A DNA stretch of 5,541 bases from an uncultured Prosthecobacter sp. GTDB lineage: Bacteria > Verrucomicrobiota > Verrucomicrobiia > Verrucomicrobiales > Verrucomicrobiaceae. The notes beneath the pieces were generated by a model that was not told the origin of the DNA, made no database searches, and saw only the letters and a program-made list of their open reading frames with translations. Both the position numbers and the translations under genes were made by a program. This document shows, piece by piece, positions 1 to 5,541 of this stretch (its first letter is position 1; every line of letters begins with the position of its first letter). The stretch is from the NCBI GenBank assembly GCA_947523045.1, contig CANNUR010000206.1, positions 1-5,541 on the forward strand, read 5' to 3'.

Positions 1-13
1 GTATTCTTCCGCC

Positions 14-1435
14 ATGAAAGCGACGCTTCCCTGCCTGCTCGCCCTGATTCTCGGCCCGGTTCCTGCCACGCTCGCCGCCGCGCCCCTGCGCGCGGGGGCA
101 GCGGCGGTCGACATCACGCCGAAGCAGTTTCCGATGAACATGCCCGGCGGTTTCAGCGCCAACCTCGCGGAAAAGGCCCATGATCCCCTGCATGCGCGCG
201 CCCTCGTGCTCGACGACGGCGCCACCGCCCTGGCCCTGGTCGTGGTCGACAACCTCGGCGCCGGTCCCGACGTGCTCACCGAGGCGAAAACCCGCGCGGC
301 GGCGAAGACCGGCCTCAAGCCCGAGAACCTGCTCATCTCCTCGACCCACACCCACAGCGGTCCCTCGCTCAACACCCGCAGCGAGTCGGCGAAGGCCTAC
401 TCCGAACAGTTTGTTGCCGGCGTCGCCGAGGCCATCATTCGCGCCCATGCCTCCCTGCGTCCGGCCGCCATCGGTGTGGCCGCCCATCCGCTGCCCGATG
501 AAGTGTTCAATCGTCGCTGGTTCCTCAAGGAGGGCGCCATGCCGGCGAATCCCTTCGGCAAGTTCGACCGGGTGAAGATGAATCCCGGCGCCGGCAACGC
601 CGCGCTCGAACGCCCGGCCGGGCCGACCGATCCCGACGTCATGGTGCTGTCGGTCCAGGACGCCAAACGCAACGCGCTCGCCCTCTACGCGAACTACGCC
701 CTGCACTACGTCGGCGGCGCGCCCAAGGGCGAGATGTCGGCCGACTACTTCGGCGAGTTCGCCCGCCTGATGCCCTCGCGGGTGCGCGGTACGCCGGACT
801 TTGTCGCCATGCTCTCCAACGGCGCCTCGGGCGACATCAACAACATCCCCTTCACCGTCACCCGGCCGCCGCGCGAGCCCTTCGAGCAGATCCGCATCGT
901 CGCGCAAAAAACCGCCGACGCCGCCTGGCAGGCCCAGCGCAAGATCGCGAAACATCAGACTGACGTCCGCCTCGGCATGGCCCAGCGGCCGCTGACCCTG
1001 CGCTACCGTCGCCCCTCGGAGCGCGAGGTCGCCGAGGCGCGCGCCATGCTCGCGGTGAAGGATCCGGAGGCGGTCACCAAGCTGCCACGCTTGGCGCAGA
1101 ACTACGCGCGCAGCACGATCAGCGCCCATGAGCGACCCGAGGACACGCTGACAGTCACGCTGCAGGCGGCGCGCATCGGCGATTTTGCGGTGTGCGCCAT
1201 CCCGTTTGAAGTGTTTGTCGAGATCGGTCTCGACCTGAAGAAGCGTAGCCCCTTCGCGCAGACGATGGTCGTCGGTTTGGCCAATGGTCGTCATGGCTAC
1301 CTGCCGACGCCGGAACACCACCGGCTCGGCGGTTACGAAACCTGGATCGGCACCAACCAGGTTCAGGAGGACGCCTCGGTCCTCATCACCGATCAACTGC
1401 TCGAAATGCTCGCCGAACTGCGCCAGAATCCCTGA
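14..1435 (+). CDS. Exported neutral/alkaline ceramidase N-terminal-domain hydrolase (473 aa)
   Basis: Seen: an N-terminal signal peptide (Lys2, hydrophobic core to about residue 20, Ala-rich cleavage region near 21-23), then a mature start AGAAAVDITPK. A histidine-rich motif STHTHSGP lies at residues 110-117, followed by NYALHYVGG with His231, NGASGDINN at 269-277, PFE with Glu399, and GYLPT/GYE with Tyr429 and Tyr441. These match, in order, the conserved blocks of the neutral ceramidase N-terminal domain, including the expected zinc ligands (His, His, Glu, Tyr). Known of the family: true neutral ceramidases cleave the amide bond of ceramide, use a serine in a GDxSPN motif, and are about 650-760 residues with a C-terminal Ig-like domain. 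Here that domain is absent and the motif reads GDINN, so ceramidase activity should not be assumed; a zinc-dependent periplasmic hydrolase of unknown substrate is safer. It is the first gene in the window of a tight operon, 3 bp before the next start. The ATG at 14 gives a clean signal peptide; no clear Shine-Dalgarno is visible in the 13 bases before it. Confidence 0.88.
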   Translation: MKATLPCLLALILGPVPATLAAAPLRAGAAAVDITPKQFPMNMPGGFSANLAEKAHDPLHARALVLDDGATALALVVVDNLGAGPDVLTEAKTRAAAKTGLKPENLLISSTHTHSGPSLNTRSESAKAYSEQFVAGVAEAIIRAHASLRPAAIGVAAHPLPDEVFNRRWFLKEGAMPANPFGKFDRVKMNPGAGNAALERPAGPTDPDVMVLSVQDAKRNALALYANYALHYVGGAPKGEMSADYFGEFARLMPSRVRGTPDFVAMLSNGASGDINNIPFTVTRPPREPFEQIRIVAQKTADAAWQAQRKIAKHQTDVRLGMAQRPLTLRYRRPSEREVAEARAMLAVKDPEAVTKLPRLAQNYARSTISAHERPEDTLTVTLQAARIGDFAVCAIPFEVFVEIGLDLKKRSPFAQTMVVGLANGRHGYLPTPEHHRLGGYETWIGTNQVQEDASVLITDQLLEMLAELRQNP

Positions 1436-1438
1436 TCC

Positions 1439-2014
1439 ATGCGCTTCACTTTGTTGTCCCTGTTGGCGCTGCCCCTGCTCGCCGCCGAACCCCGCCCCTC
1501 ACCCCAGGTCTTCCGCAGCTTCCTGCCCGACGCCGGCCCCTCGGCCTTCGGGGTTGTGCTGACCGCCGACCTCGCGCTCTGCTACGATCCGCTGCGCGGC
1601 GGCATCAACCAGGCCTGGCGCGGCCGGCTCGATCTGAGCCCGACCTGGCAGGCGAAGATCAATGCGCCGGCCAAAATCGACGGCCCGGTGTTCTACCGCG
1701 AACAACTCCTCCAACCGCTGCGCGTCGGTGATCCCGAACGCGTGCCCGTGCGGCGCTTCAAGGGCTACCGCTATGCCGGCGACGCGGTGGTCTTCGACTG
1801 CACCCTCGACGGCGTCGCGGTGAGCGAAACCCTGCGCCGATCCGGCGACGGCCTGGAGCGCGTCTGGCGACTTGCCCAGCCGGGCAAGGCTCTCTTCTTC
1901 CGCGTTGAAGCGCAGCCGGAGGCCGAGCTGCAGTTCAGCGGTGGCGAAGAAATCGCGCCTGGTCTGTGGCGCACCAACACCACTCTCACCCTCCTCATCC
2001 GCCCCGCCCGATGA
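1439..2014 (+). CDS. Small secreted protein resembling a detached domain of PVC multidomain cytochromes (191 aa)
   Basis: Seen: a short signal peptide (MRFTLLSLLALPLLAAEP, cleavage near residue 16), then a single compact domain. Recognisable blocks are FRSFLPDAGPSAFGV (25-39), LALCYDPLRGGINQAW (45-60), LDLSPTWQ (64-71) and the proline/lysine-containing KIDGPVFYRE (79-88), followed by beta-rich sequence to the end. From memory of the family, the pattern 'PDAGP ... A/CYD ... AW.G.. D..P.W ... GP.FY' occurs as an accessory domain in large verrucomicrobial and planctomycete proteins that also carry a beta-propeller and a haem c domain. Its biochemical role is unknown, and the homology should be confirmed by profile search. 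It starts 3 bp after the ceramidase-like gene and overlaps the next gene by 4 bp (ATGA), so it is almost certainly co-translated with the propeller-cytochrome and may be its partner subunit. No CxxCH motif is present, so it does not carry covalent haem itself. Confidence 0.8.
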   Translation: MRFTLLSLLALPLLAAEPRPSPQVFRSFLPDAGPSAFGVVLTADLALCYDPLRGGINQAWRGRLDLSPTWQAKINAPAKIDGPVFYREQLLQPLRVGDPERVPVRRFKGYRYAGDAVVFDCTLDGVAVSETLRRSGDGLERVWRLAQPGKALFFRVEAQPEAELQFSGGEEIAPGLWRTNTTLTLLIRPAR

Positions 2015-3927
2015 AACGTCTGCTGCTGTTGCTTGTGGCGACTTCCTCGCTGGCCGCCAACACCTACGAGATCGAGGAGATCCCGCTGCCACCCGAGCTC
2101 GTGCCCGAGCTGTCGGGCGTCGCCTTCACTCCCGCCGGCACGCTGGTCGTCGTCAACCGCCGCGGCGAAGTCTGGCTGACGCGCGATCCGCTGGCCGGTC
2201 CCTGGCGGCGCTTTGCCTTTGGCCTGCATGAACCGCTCGGCGTGCTCGCCCTGTCCGAGACGGAGATCCTCGTCACCCAGCGCCCGGAACTGACCCGTCT
2301 GCGCGACAGCGATGGCGACGGCTGCGCCGACCACTACGAAACCGTCAACGACGACTGGTGTGTCACCGACAACTGGCACGAATTCACCTTCGGCCTGCGC
2401 CGCGACCGGGCCGGCCGGCTTTACCTTTCGACCGGCCTGCCCGATGTCGCCGGCCCCATGAACCTGCTGCACCCGCGCGAGCCGCTGCAGTTGGAGCCGG
2501 TGCACCAGGAGAAAAAGCCCTCGCCCGGCCGCTACGAAGGCTGGGCCCTGCGGGTCGAGACCGACGGCCGGCTGACGCCGCTGGCGAGCGGTTTTCGCGC
2601 GGCGGCCGGGGTCGGACTCAGCCCCGACGACGAGCTCTTCATCACTGACCAGCAGGGTGACTACATTGCCACCAGCACCCTGGTGCACGTGCGGCCGGGC
2701 AGGTTTTACGGTCACCCCGCCTCGTTGAAGTGGAGCGAGGGCTACCGCGGACCGGTTCGTGATCTTGCCGAACTGGCGGCCCGGCGCACGCCCGAGGCGG
2801 TGGCATTGCCACACGGCGCCCTGGGAGGCAGCCCGGGTGAACCGGTCTGGGACAGCACCGGCGGCAAGTTCGGTCCGTTCGGCGGCCAGATATTCATCGG
2901 CGACTTCACCAAGCTCATCAGCCGCGTGTTTCTGGAGAAGATCGACGGCGAGTATCAGGGTGCGGCCTTTCCCTTCCTGCGCGACGCCGTCGGCCTCGCC
3001 GCCATCCAAGCCAACAGCGGCCGGGACAACCTCACCATCCCCGCCGGCGGCGAAGGATTGAAGCATTTCCGTGATGCGCCGCCGCGCACCGGCACACCGC
3101 TGCGACCCGGCAACATGCGCATGGCCTTCGCCCCCGATGGCAGTTTGTATGTCGCCCAGACCACGCGCGGCTGGGGCCGTGGCGACGGCCTGCAGCGCAT
3201 CGTTTGGTCGAGCCAAACGCCGGTCGAGATCGGCCGCATGGAGCTGACTCGTTCGGGCTTCCGCCTGGTCTTCACCGATGCCATGGAGGCCGCCGCGCTC
3301 GCCGACCGCGCCACCTGGCGGGTGAGTCGCTTCCGCTACCTCTACCTGCCGGCGGGGTCGCCGCGCGTCGATGAAAGTCCCTGCACACTGACGGCCCTGC
3401 GCCCGGCCACCGATGGCCGGTCGATCGAGCTCGACCTGGCCGATCTGGAGCCCGGGTACATCTATGAACTCGAGGCCGAGGGGCTGCGCTCCGCTGCGGG
3501 CCGCCCCCTGGAAAACCCGCTCGCCTTCTACACCCTCAACCGCCTGCTCGACGGTCGCCAGTTCACGGGGCCGCTTTCCGAGCGCCTGCTCGCCGCCGCC
3601 CCCGATCCCGGCGGCGCGGCCGATGCCGAAAACGGCCGGCGCATCTACGCCACCTACTGCGTCACCTGCCATCAAACCGACGGCACCGGCACGGCTCTGC
3701 CGGGGATTGCACCCGGTGCCGGCGCCGTCTTTGCCGCCAACTTCACCCGTCGCGACAAGGACGCGCCGCTGGCCAAGACCGATGCCGAACTCGCCGCTGC
3801 CATTGCCGACAGTGCCCCGGGCAAGCTGATGCCGCCCTTCGGCAGCGTGCTCAAGCCCCAGGAAATCCGCGACGTCGTCGCCTACCTGCGCGCGGCCTTT
3901 GGCGCGAAAAAAGCCGCCGGGGACTGA
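2011..3927 (+). CDS. Periplasmic beta-propeller dehydrogenase-like protein with C-terminal cytochrome c domain (638 aa)
   Basis: Start: the ATG at 2011 is preferred over the in-frame ATG at 1966 because it gives a normal signal peptide (MKRLLLLLVATSSLAA) and an ATGA overlap with the upstream stop; the longer form would put a His/Pro-rich stretch ahead of it. Seen: repeated beta-propeller blades from about residue 25 to 400 (blocks LSGVAFTPAGTL, FGLRRDRAGRLYLSTG, GVGLSPDDELFITDQQGDY ending at 218, RFYGHP at 231-236, MRMAFAPDGSLYVAQ from 371, GLQRIVW at 393-399). An acidic DSDGDG loop at 99-104 could bind calcium. A beta-rich linker spans about 400-535, then a mono-haem cytochrome c domain with CVTCH at 550-554 and probable axial Met607 in KLMPPFG. 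Known: such propellers are related to PQQ sugar and sorbosone dehydrogenases and are very common in PVC bacteria. Inference: it oxidises a small organic substrate in the periplasm and passes electrons to the haem; neither cofactor nor substrate can be read from sequence. Last gene of the operon. Confidence 0.9.
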   Translation: MKRLLLLLVATSSLAANTYEIEEIPLPPELVPELSGVAFTPAGTLVVVNRRGEVWLTRDPLAGPWRRFAFGLHEPLGVLALSETEILVTQRPELTRLRDSDGDGCADHYETVNDDWCVTDNWHEFTFGLRRDRAGRLYLSTGLPDVAGPMNLLHPREPLQLEPVHQEKKPSPGRYEGWALRVETDGRLTPLASGFRAAAGVGLSPDDELFITDQQGDYIATSTLVHVRPGRFYGHPASLKWSEGYRGPVRDLAELAARRTPEAVALPHGALGGSPGEPVWDSTGGKFGPFGGQIFIGDFTKLISRVFLEKIDGEYQGAAFPFLRDAVGLAAIQANSGRDNLTIPAGGEGLKHFRDAPPRTGTPLRPGNMRMAFAPDGSLYVAQTTRGWGRGDGLQRIVWSSQTPVEIGRMELTRSGFRLVFTDAMEAAALADRATWRVSRFRYLYLPAGSPRVDESPCTLTALRPATDGRSIELDLADLEPGYIYELEAEGLRSAAGRPLENPLAFYTLNRLLDGRQFTGPLSERLLAAAPDPGGAADAENGRRIYATYCVTCHQTDGTGTALPGIAPGAGAVFAANFTRRDKDAPLAKTDAELAAAIADSAPGKLMPPFGSVLKPQEIRDVVAYLRAAFGAKKAAGD

Positions 3928-4087
3928 GCGTCTTGGCCGCCGGGCAGCGCTGCGCCACCCGCCAGCAGATGGAATACCGAATGTCCTACAAGGAAGGCCC
4001 AAGACCCAAGTGCGGAACCCGGCCCCTTCGACATTCAGCCTTCCTTGTTCGATATTGGATATTCCTCTCCCTCCCGCACCGCCGCAC
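3928..4087. other. Convergent intergenic region with no gene
   Basis: This 160-bp gap separates the cytochrome gene (plus) from the toxin gene (minus), which end facing each other. No credible coding sequence is seen. Most of it is occupied by the inverted repeat at 3972-4064. No classic GC-hairpin followed by a T-run is visible, so how transcription ends on either side is unclear; the inverted repeat itself is the best candidate. Confidence 0.7.
3972..4064. repeat. Imperfect inverted repeat with 27-bp arms, probable dispersed intergenic element
   Basis: The left arm (3972-3998) begins GAATACCGAATGTCC and ends ACAAGGAAGGC. The reverse complement of the right arm (4038-4064) begins GAATATCCAATATCG and ends with the same ACAAGGAAGGC. 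By hand alignment 22 of 27 positions match, with the 11 innermost bases of each arm identical, enclosing a 39-base loop. The arms are clearly AT-richer than the flanking genes. The combination of GAATRTCSAAYA-like and ACAAGGAA words resembles short repeats I associate with intergenic regions of Verrucomicrobia and relatives; that is recollection, not a search result. It could be a non-autonomous mobile repeat, a bidirectional terminator for the two converging genes, or both. Confidence 0.7.
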
Positions 4088-4810
4088 TCACTCGGCGAAC
4101 GCCAGTCGCACACCGACCTTGCCCGCCAGGATGAAGGCGGCCTCGGCGTCGAGAAAGGGGCCGATGGGCTGAAAATCGATCTGCGTGTCCAGCGACGGCT
4201 GGCGCTCCGGACGCTCCCAGAGCACGAGGCAAATTTCGTCGGTGTGACGGCTGCGGTAGCGAATGCCGTCGAACCGCGCCGGATGCCGGGCGATGCACTC
4301 CGCCCACGCCTGTGGCAGGGTCAGGTCGGTGGCGTACAGCGTGCCGGCATCCAGTCCGACCGCCAAACGCGTGTCGCTGTCGGTCAAATCGCAGAGGCGC
4401 AGATCGACCGGCAGCGGGCCGGTCTGCAGGAAGGCCCAGCGTTGTGCCTGGCAGCGGGAGATGACATAGACGCGGCCGCCGGCATGGCGCAGGGAGGCAA
4501 AGCGGTCGCCCCAAACTTCCGCCACCGTGGTCTCGGGCGACGCCGCCAGGTACACGCAGGGAAACTTCCCGGAGCTGGGCGTCAGGCGCGAGCCCTTTGA
4601 TGGGAAGAACTGGCTGGCAAACTCGACGCGATACAGGCGGAACCAGAGCTGCCCCGCCGCGCACCCCAGATCCCGCACCCTAAAATGCGGCACGTTACCC
4701 ACCCAGACTCGTCGCGAGAGCTGCCCCGCCGCGCACCCCAGATCCCGCACCGGCAAAACGCGCCGGTCAAAGTCCGCCTGATTCGGCGGCTGCCTCAGGT
4801 CGCGGATCAT
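4088..4810 (-). CDS. RES-domain toxin of a RES-Xre toxin-antitoxin module (240 aa)
   Basis: Seen: the RES domain runs from about residue 56 to 236. It has the opening WFRLYRVEF (Arg61), then SRLTPSSGKFPCVYLAASPETTVAEVWGD (in two parts: Arg75 in the SRLTPS segment, Glu98 in TTVAEVWGD), and DGIRYRSRH with Ser187 near the C-terminus. These are the arginine, glutamate and serine positions that name the family. Known: RES toxins such as MbcT and ParT act on NAD+ (degradation) or ADP-ribosylate a host protein, with an ART-like fold, and arrest growth unless bound by the cognate Xre/MbcA antitoxin. The gene lies 3 bp downstream of the antitoxin stop, consistent with coupled translation. Odd: about 55 residues precede the RES domain, more than usual, and contain VRDLGCAAGQL twice (21-31 and 45-55). 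The ATG at 4808-4810 is the only methionine start; a GTG start inside the extension is possible but has no good ribosome site. Confidence 0.9.
   Translation of the reverse strand: MIRDLRQPPNQADFDRRVLPVRDLGCAAGQLSRRVWVGNVPHFRVRDLGCAAGQLWFRLYRVEFASQFFPSKGSRLTPSSGKFPCVYLAASPETTVAEVWGDRFASLRHAGGRVYVISRCQAQRWAFLQTGPLPVDLRLCDLTDSDTRLAVGLDAGTLYATDLTLPQAWAECIARHPARFDGIRYRSRHTDEICLVLWERPERQPSLDTQIDFQPIGPFLDAEAAFILAGKVGVRLAFAE
4645..4679. repeat. 35-bp direct repeat, copy A, inside the toxin gene
   Basis: Plus-strand sequence begins AGAGCTGCCCCGCCGCGCAC and ends AGATCCCGCACC. It is identical over all 35 bases to copy B at 4717-4751. Read on the coding (minus) strand, this copy encodes the second VRDLGCAAGQL (residues 45-55), directly before the RES domain proper. 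Confidence 0.95.
4717..4751. repeat. 35-bp direct repeat, copy B, inside the toxin gene
   Basis: Exact copy of the 35 bases at 4645-4679, displaced by 72 bp, a multiple of three, so the toxin frame is kept. It encodes the first VRDLGCAAGQL (residues 21-31). The 37 bases between the copies (4680-4716) have only a short weak resemblance to the bases following copy B, so this is not a simple clean 72-bp tandem duplication. Confidence 0.95.
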
Positions 4811-4813
4811 GGC

Positions 4814-5407
4814 TCAGCGTTCATCCGCCGCCACCGCTGCCAGGACCTCGTCCAAGCCACCGGCTTGCAGGACTTCCAGCGGCGGTCTCCCGCCGGTGAG
4901 CGGATGCGGCTGGAGCAGGAAGGCAAAAACCGTCAGCGGGCTGTGGTCATCCAGCTTGTCACGCAGGGCGGCAACGACCTGCGGCAGACCCTGCCAAACA
5001 CCGCCCTCGGGACGAAACTGCCACACGGGCACCAGGTAATCCCCCCCGCCCGAGCGGTAGGCCAACACCTGACCCTTGCGGATTTGCTGGGCCAAGGCCT
5101 GGCGGGTGACGCCGTCGGGCTTGCGAAACAGATGCCGTGCTTTTTCCACTTCCACGCAACCGCCGCCAGCTTCCAGCAACACCGTCAGCCCCTCCGCCTG
5201 CGTCGCGTGCCCTTGGGCGACCAAAAGAGGCAGTCGCTCACGGACAAACTCACCCAGCATGCGCGTCATCTGCTCCAAGCTGACCCCAAAACGCAGCCCG
5301 AGTTCCAGGGTGGAGCGCAGTTGGGCGCCGACGAATTCAGCGGGCTCGGCAAGACCCGGATAAACGCCCGCCGCCTCCTGGAAGCTGGTGCTGTTTTTCA
5401 TGCTCAT
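4814..5407 (-). CDS. Xre/MbcA/ParS-type antitoxin (197 aa)
   Basis: Seen: an N-terminal helical segment (about 20-80), then a probable DNA-binding helical region at about 87-130 (VEKARHLFRKPDGVTRQALAQ in two helices, followed by GQVLAYRSGGGDYLVPVWQF). A C-terminal segment (140-192) has LPQVVAALRD, LTVFAFLLQPHPLTGGRPPL and EVLQAGGLDEVLAAV. The 'PHPLTGGRPPLEVLQAG' pattern is the hallmark of the Xre/MbcA/ParS toxin-binding domain, whose tail inserts into the RES toxin active site. Known role: binds and silences the RES toxin and represses the shared promoter. It precedes the toxin in the same transcript with a 3-bp gap. Starts are possible at the ATG ending at 5407 or at a second ATG two codons on (5399-5401); GGAAA (minus strand, 5411-5415) is 3 bases from the first and 9 from the second, so the second may be the better spaced. 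Likely autoregulated through the palindrome at 5411-5450. Confidence 0.86.
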   Translation of the reverse strand: MSMKNSTSFQEAAGVYPGLAEPAEFVGAQLRSTLELGLRFGVSLEQMTRMLGEFVRERLPLLVAQGHATQAEGLTVLLEAGGGCVEVEKARHLFRKPDGVTRQALAQQIRKGQVLAYRSGGGDYLVPVWQFRPEGGVWQGLPQVVAALRDKLDDHSPLTVFAFLLQPHPLTGGRPPLEVLQAGGLDEVLAAVAADER

Positions 5408-5410
5408 ATG

Positions 5411-5450
5411 TTTCCATCTTTTCCAATTTTATCAATGGAATTTTTGGAAA
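5411..5450. promoter_or_regulatory. Candidate operator: symmetric array of four TTCCA half-sites upstream of the antitoxin
   Basis: Seen: TTTCCA (5411-5416) and TTCCA (5421-5425), then TGGAA (5436-5440) and TGGAAA (5445-5450). All four are placed with exact mirror symmetry about 5430/5431, the two half-sites on each side being 9 bp apart. The region starts 4 bp upstream of the antitoxin ATG and overlaps the candidate -10 box. A further GGAAA-N3-TTTCC palindrome adjoins at 5446-5458. Paired inverted half-sites over a promoter are typical of autoregulating Xre-type antitoxins; binding here is inferred. Confidence 0.65.
5426..5431 (-). promoter_or_regulatory. Candidate -10 element of the toxin-antitoxin promoter
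   Basis: On the minus strand these bases read TAAAAT, five of six matches to the TATAAT consensus. It sits about 20 bp upstream of the antitoxin start and in the centre of the TTCCA array, so an occupied operator would block it. No convincing -35 hexamer is seen at 16-18 bp spacing, only an A/T-rich tract, so the call is tentative. Confidence 0.4.
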
Positions 5451-5502
5451 TTTTTTCCTCCATCGCAGTGAGACGCCACGCTTCAACCGTTGACTCAGAC
5501 GC

Positions 5503-5541
5503 ATGCGACTCCTGCTCTCCCTCTGCTTCCTCGGTCTTGGC
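5503..5541 (+). CDS. 5' end of an exported protein, cut by the window edge
   Basis: An ATG at 5503 opens a frame reading MRLLLSLCFLGLG to the last base of the window. The arginine followed by a leucine-rich hydrophobic run is typical of a signal peptide and resembles the starts of the three exported proteins at the left side of the window. Only 13 codons are present, so neither the product nor the truth of the start can be established. It is divergent from the antitoxin, with a 95-bp gap that may hold promoters for both directions. Confidence 0.5.
   Translation, partial: MRLLLSLCFLGLG

Noticed and set aside
1966..2010. Upstream ATG extension of the propeller-cytochrome gene by 15 residues
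   Set aside because: The extension is His/Pro-rich, would bury the signal peptide, and lies inside the preceding gene; the ATG at 2011 gives a normal signal peptide and a 4-bp overlap.
1771..4113. 780-codon open frame on the minus strand opposite the propeller-cytochrome gene
   Set aside because: It lies antisense to a well-supported gene, has low-complexity Gly/Ala/Arg-rich composition with no recognisable domain, and is explained by the high GC content keeping the opposite frame open.
4035..4664. Alternative minus-strand open frame of 209 codons overlapping the toxin gene
   Set aside because: It is a shifted-frame shadow; the RES motifs lie in the frame ending at 4088.
4717..4788. CRISPR-like or simple tandem repeat interpretation of the 35-bp copies
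   Set aside because: There are only two copies, they lie in frame within a coding region, and the sequence after the second copy does not continue the unit.
5457..5461. GGAGG on the minus strand, a strong ribosome-site-like word
   Set aside because: It is about 50 bases upstream of the antitoxin start and no suitable start codon follows it at normal spacing.
5490..5495. TTGACT resembling a -35 box on the plus strand
   Set aside because: It is only 7 bp before the ATG at 5503, leaving no room for a -10 box and leader for that gene.

Overview
The window is GC-rich bacterial DNA, most likely from a Verrucomicrobiota (Opitutales-like) genome or a close PVC-superphylum relative. This rests on the protein families (a planctomycete/verrucomicrobial ceramidase-type exported hydrolase, and a PVC-style beta-propeller fused to a c-type cytochrome), on the weak Shine-Dalgarno signals, and on a long AT-richer intergenic inverted repeat. 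No rRNA or other taxonomic marker is present, so the assignment is an inference.

Left part (14-3927, plus strand): three exported-protein genes are packed as one apparent operon with gaps of 3 bp and -4 bp. They are (1) a neutral/alkaline ceramidase N-terminal-domain protein, (2) a small 191-residue secreted protein that looks like a detached domain of the PVC multidomain cytochromes, and (3) a periplasmic beta-propeller (sugar/sorbosone dehydrogenase-like) with a C-terminal mono-heme cytochrome c. The likely theme is periplasmic hydrolysis and oxidation of an unidentified substrate, with electrons passed on through the haem. The substrate cannot be read from the sequence.

Middle (3928-4087): a convergent intergenic gap holds an imperfect inverted repeat with 27-bp arms, probably a dispersed genomic repeat that could also act as a bidirectional transcription end.

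Right part (4088-5407, minus strand): a two-gene toxin-antitoxin module of the RES-Xre (MbcA/ParS) type, antitoxin first and toxin 3 bp downstream. The toxin has an unusual N-terminal extension carrying an exact 35-bp direct repeat, in frame, encoding the same 11 residues twice. Upstream of the antitoxin is a symmetric array of four TTCCA half-sites centred on a candidate -10 box, a good candidate for the autoregulatory operator.

Right edge (5503-5541, plus strand): the first 13 codons of another apparently exported protein, divergent from the toxin-antitoxin pair.
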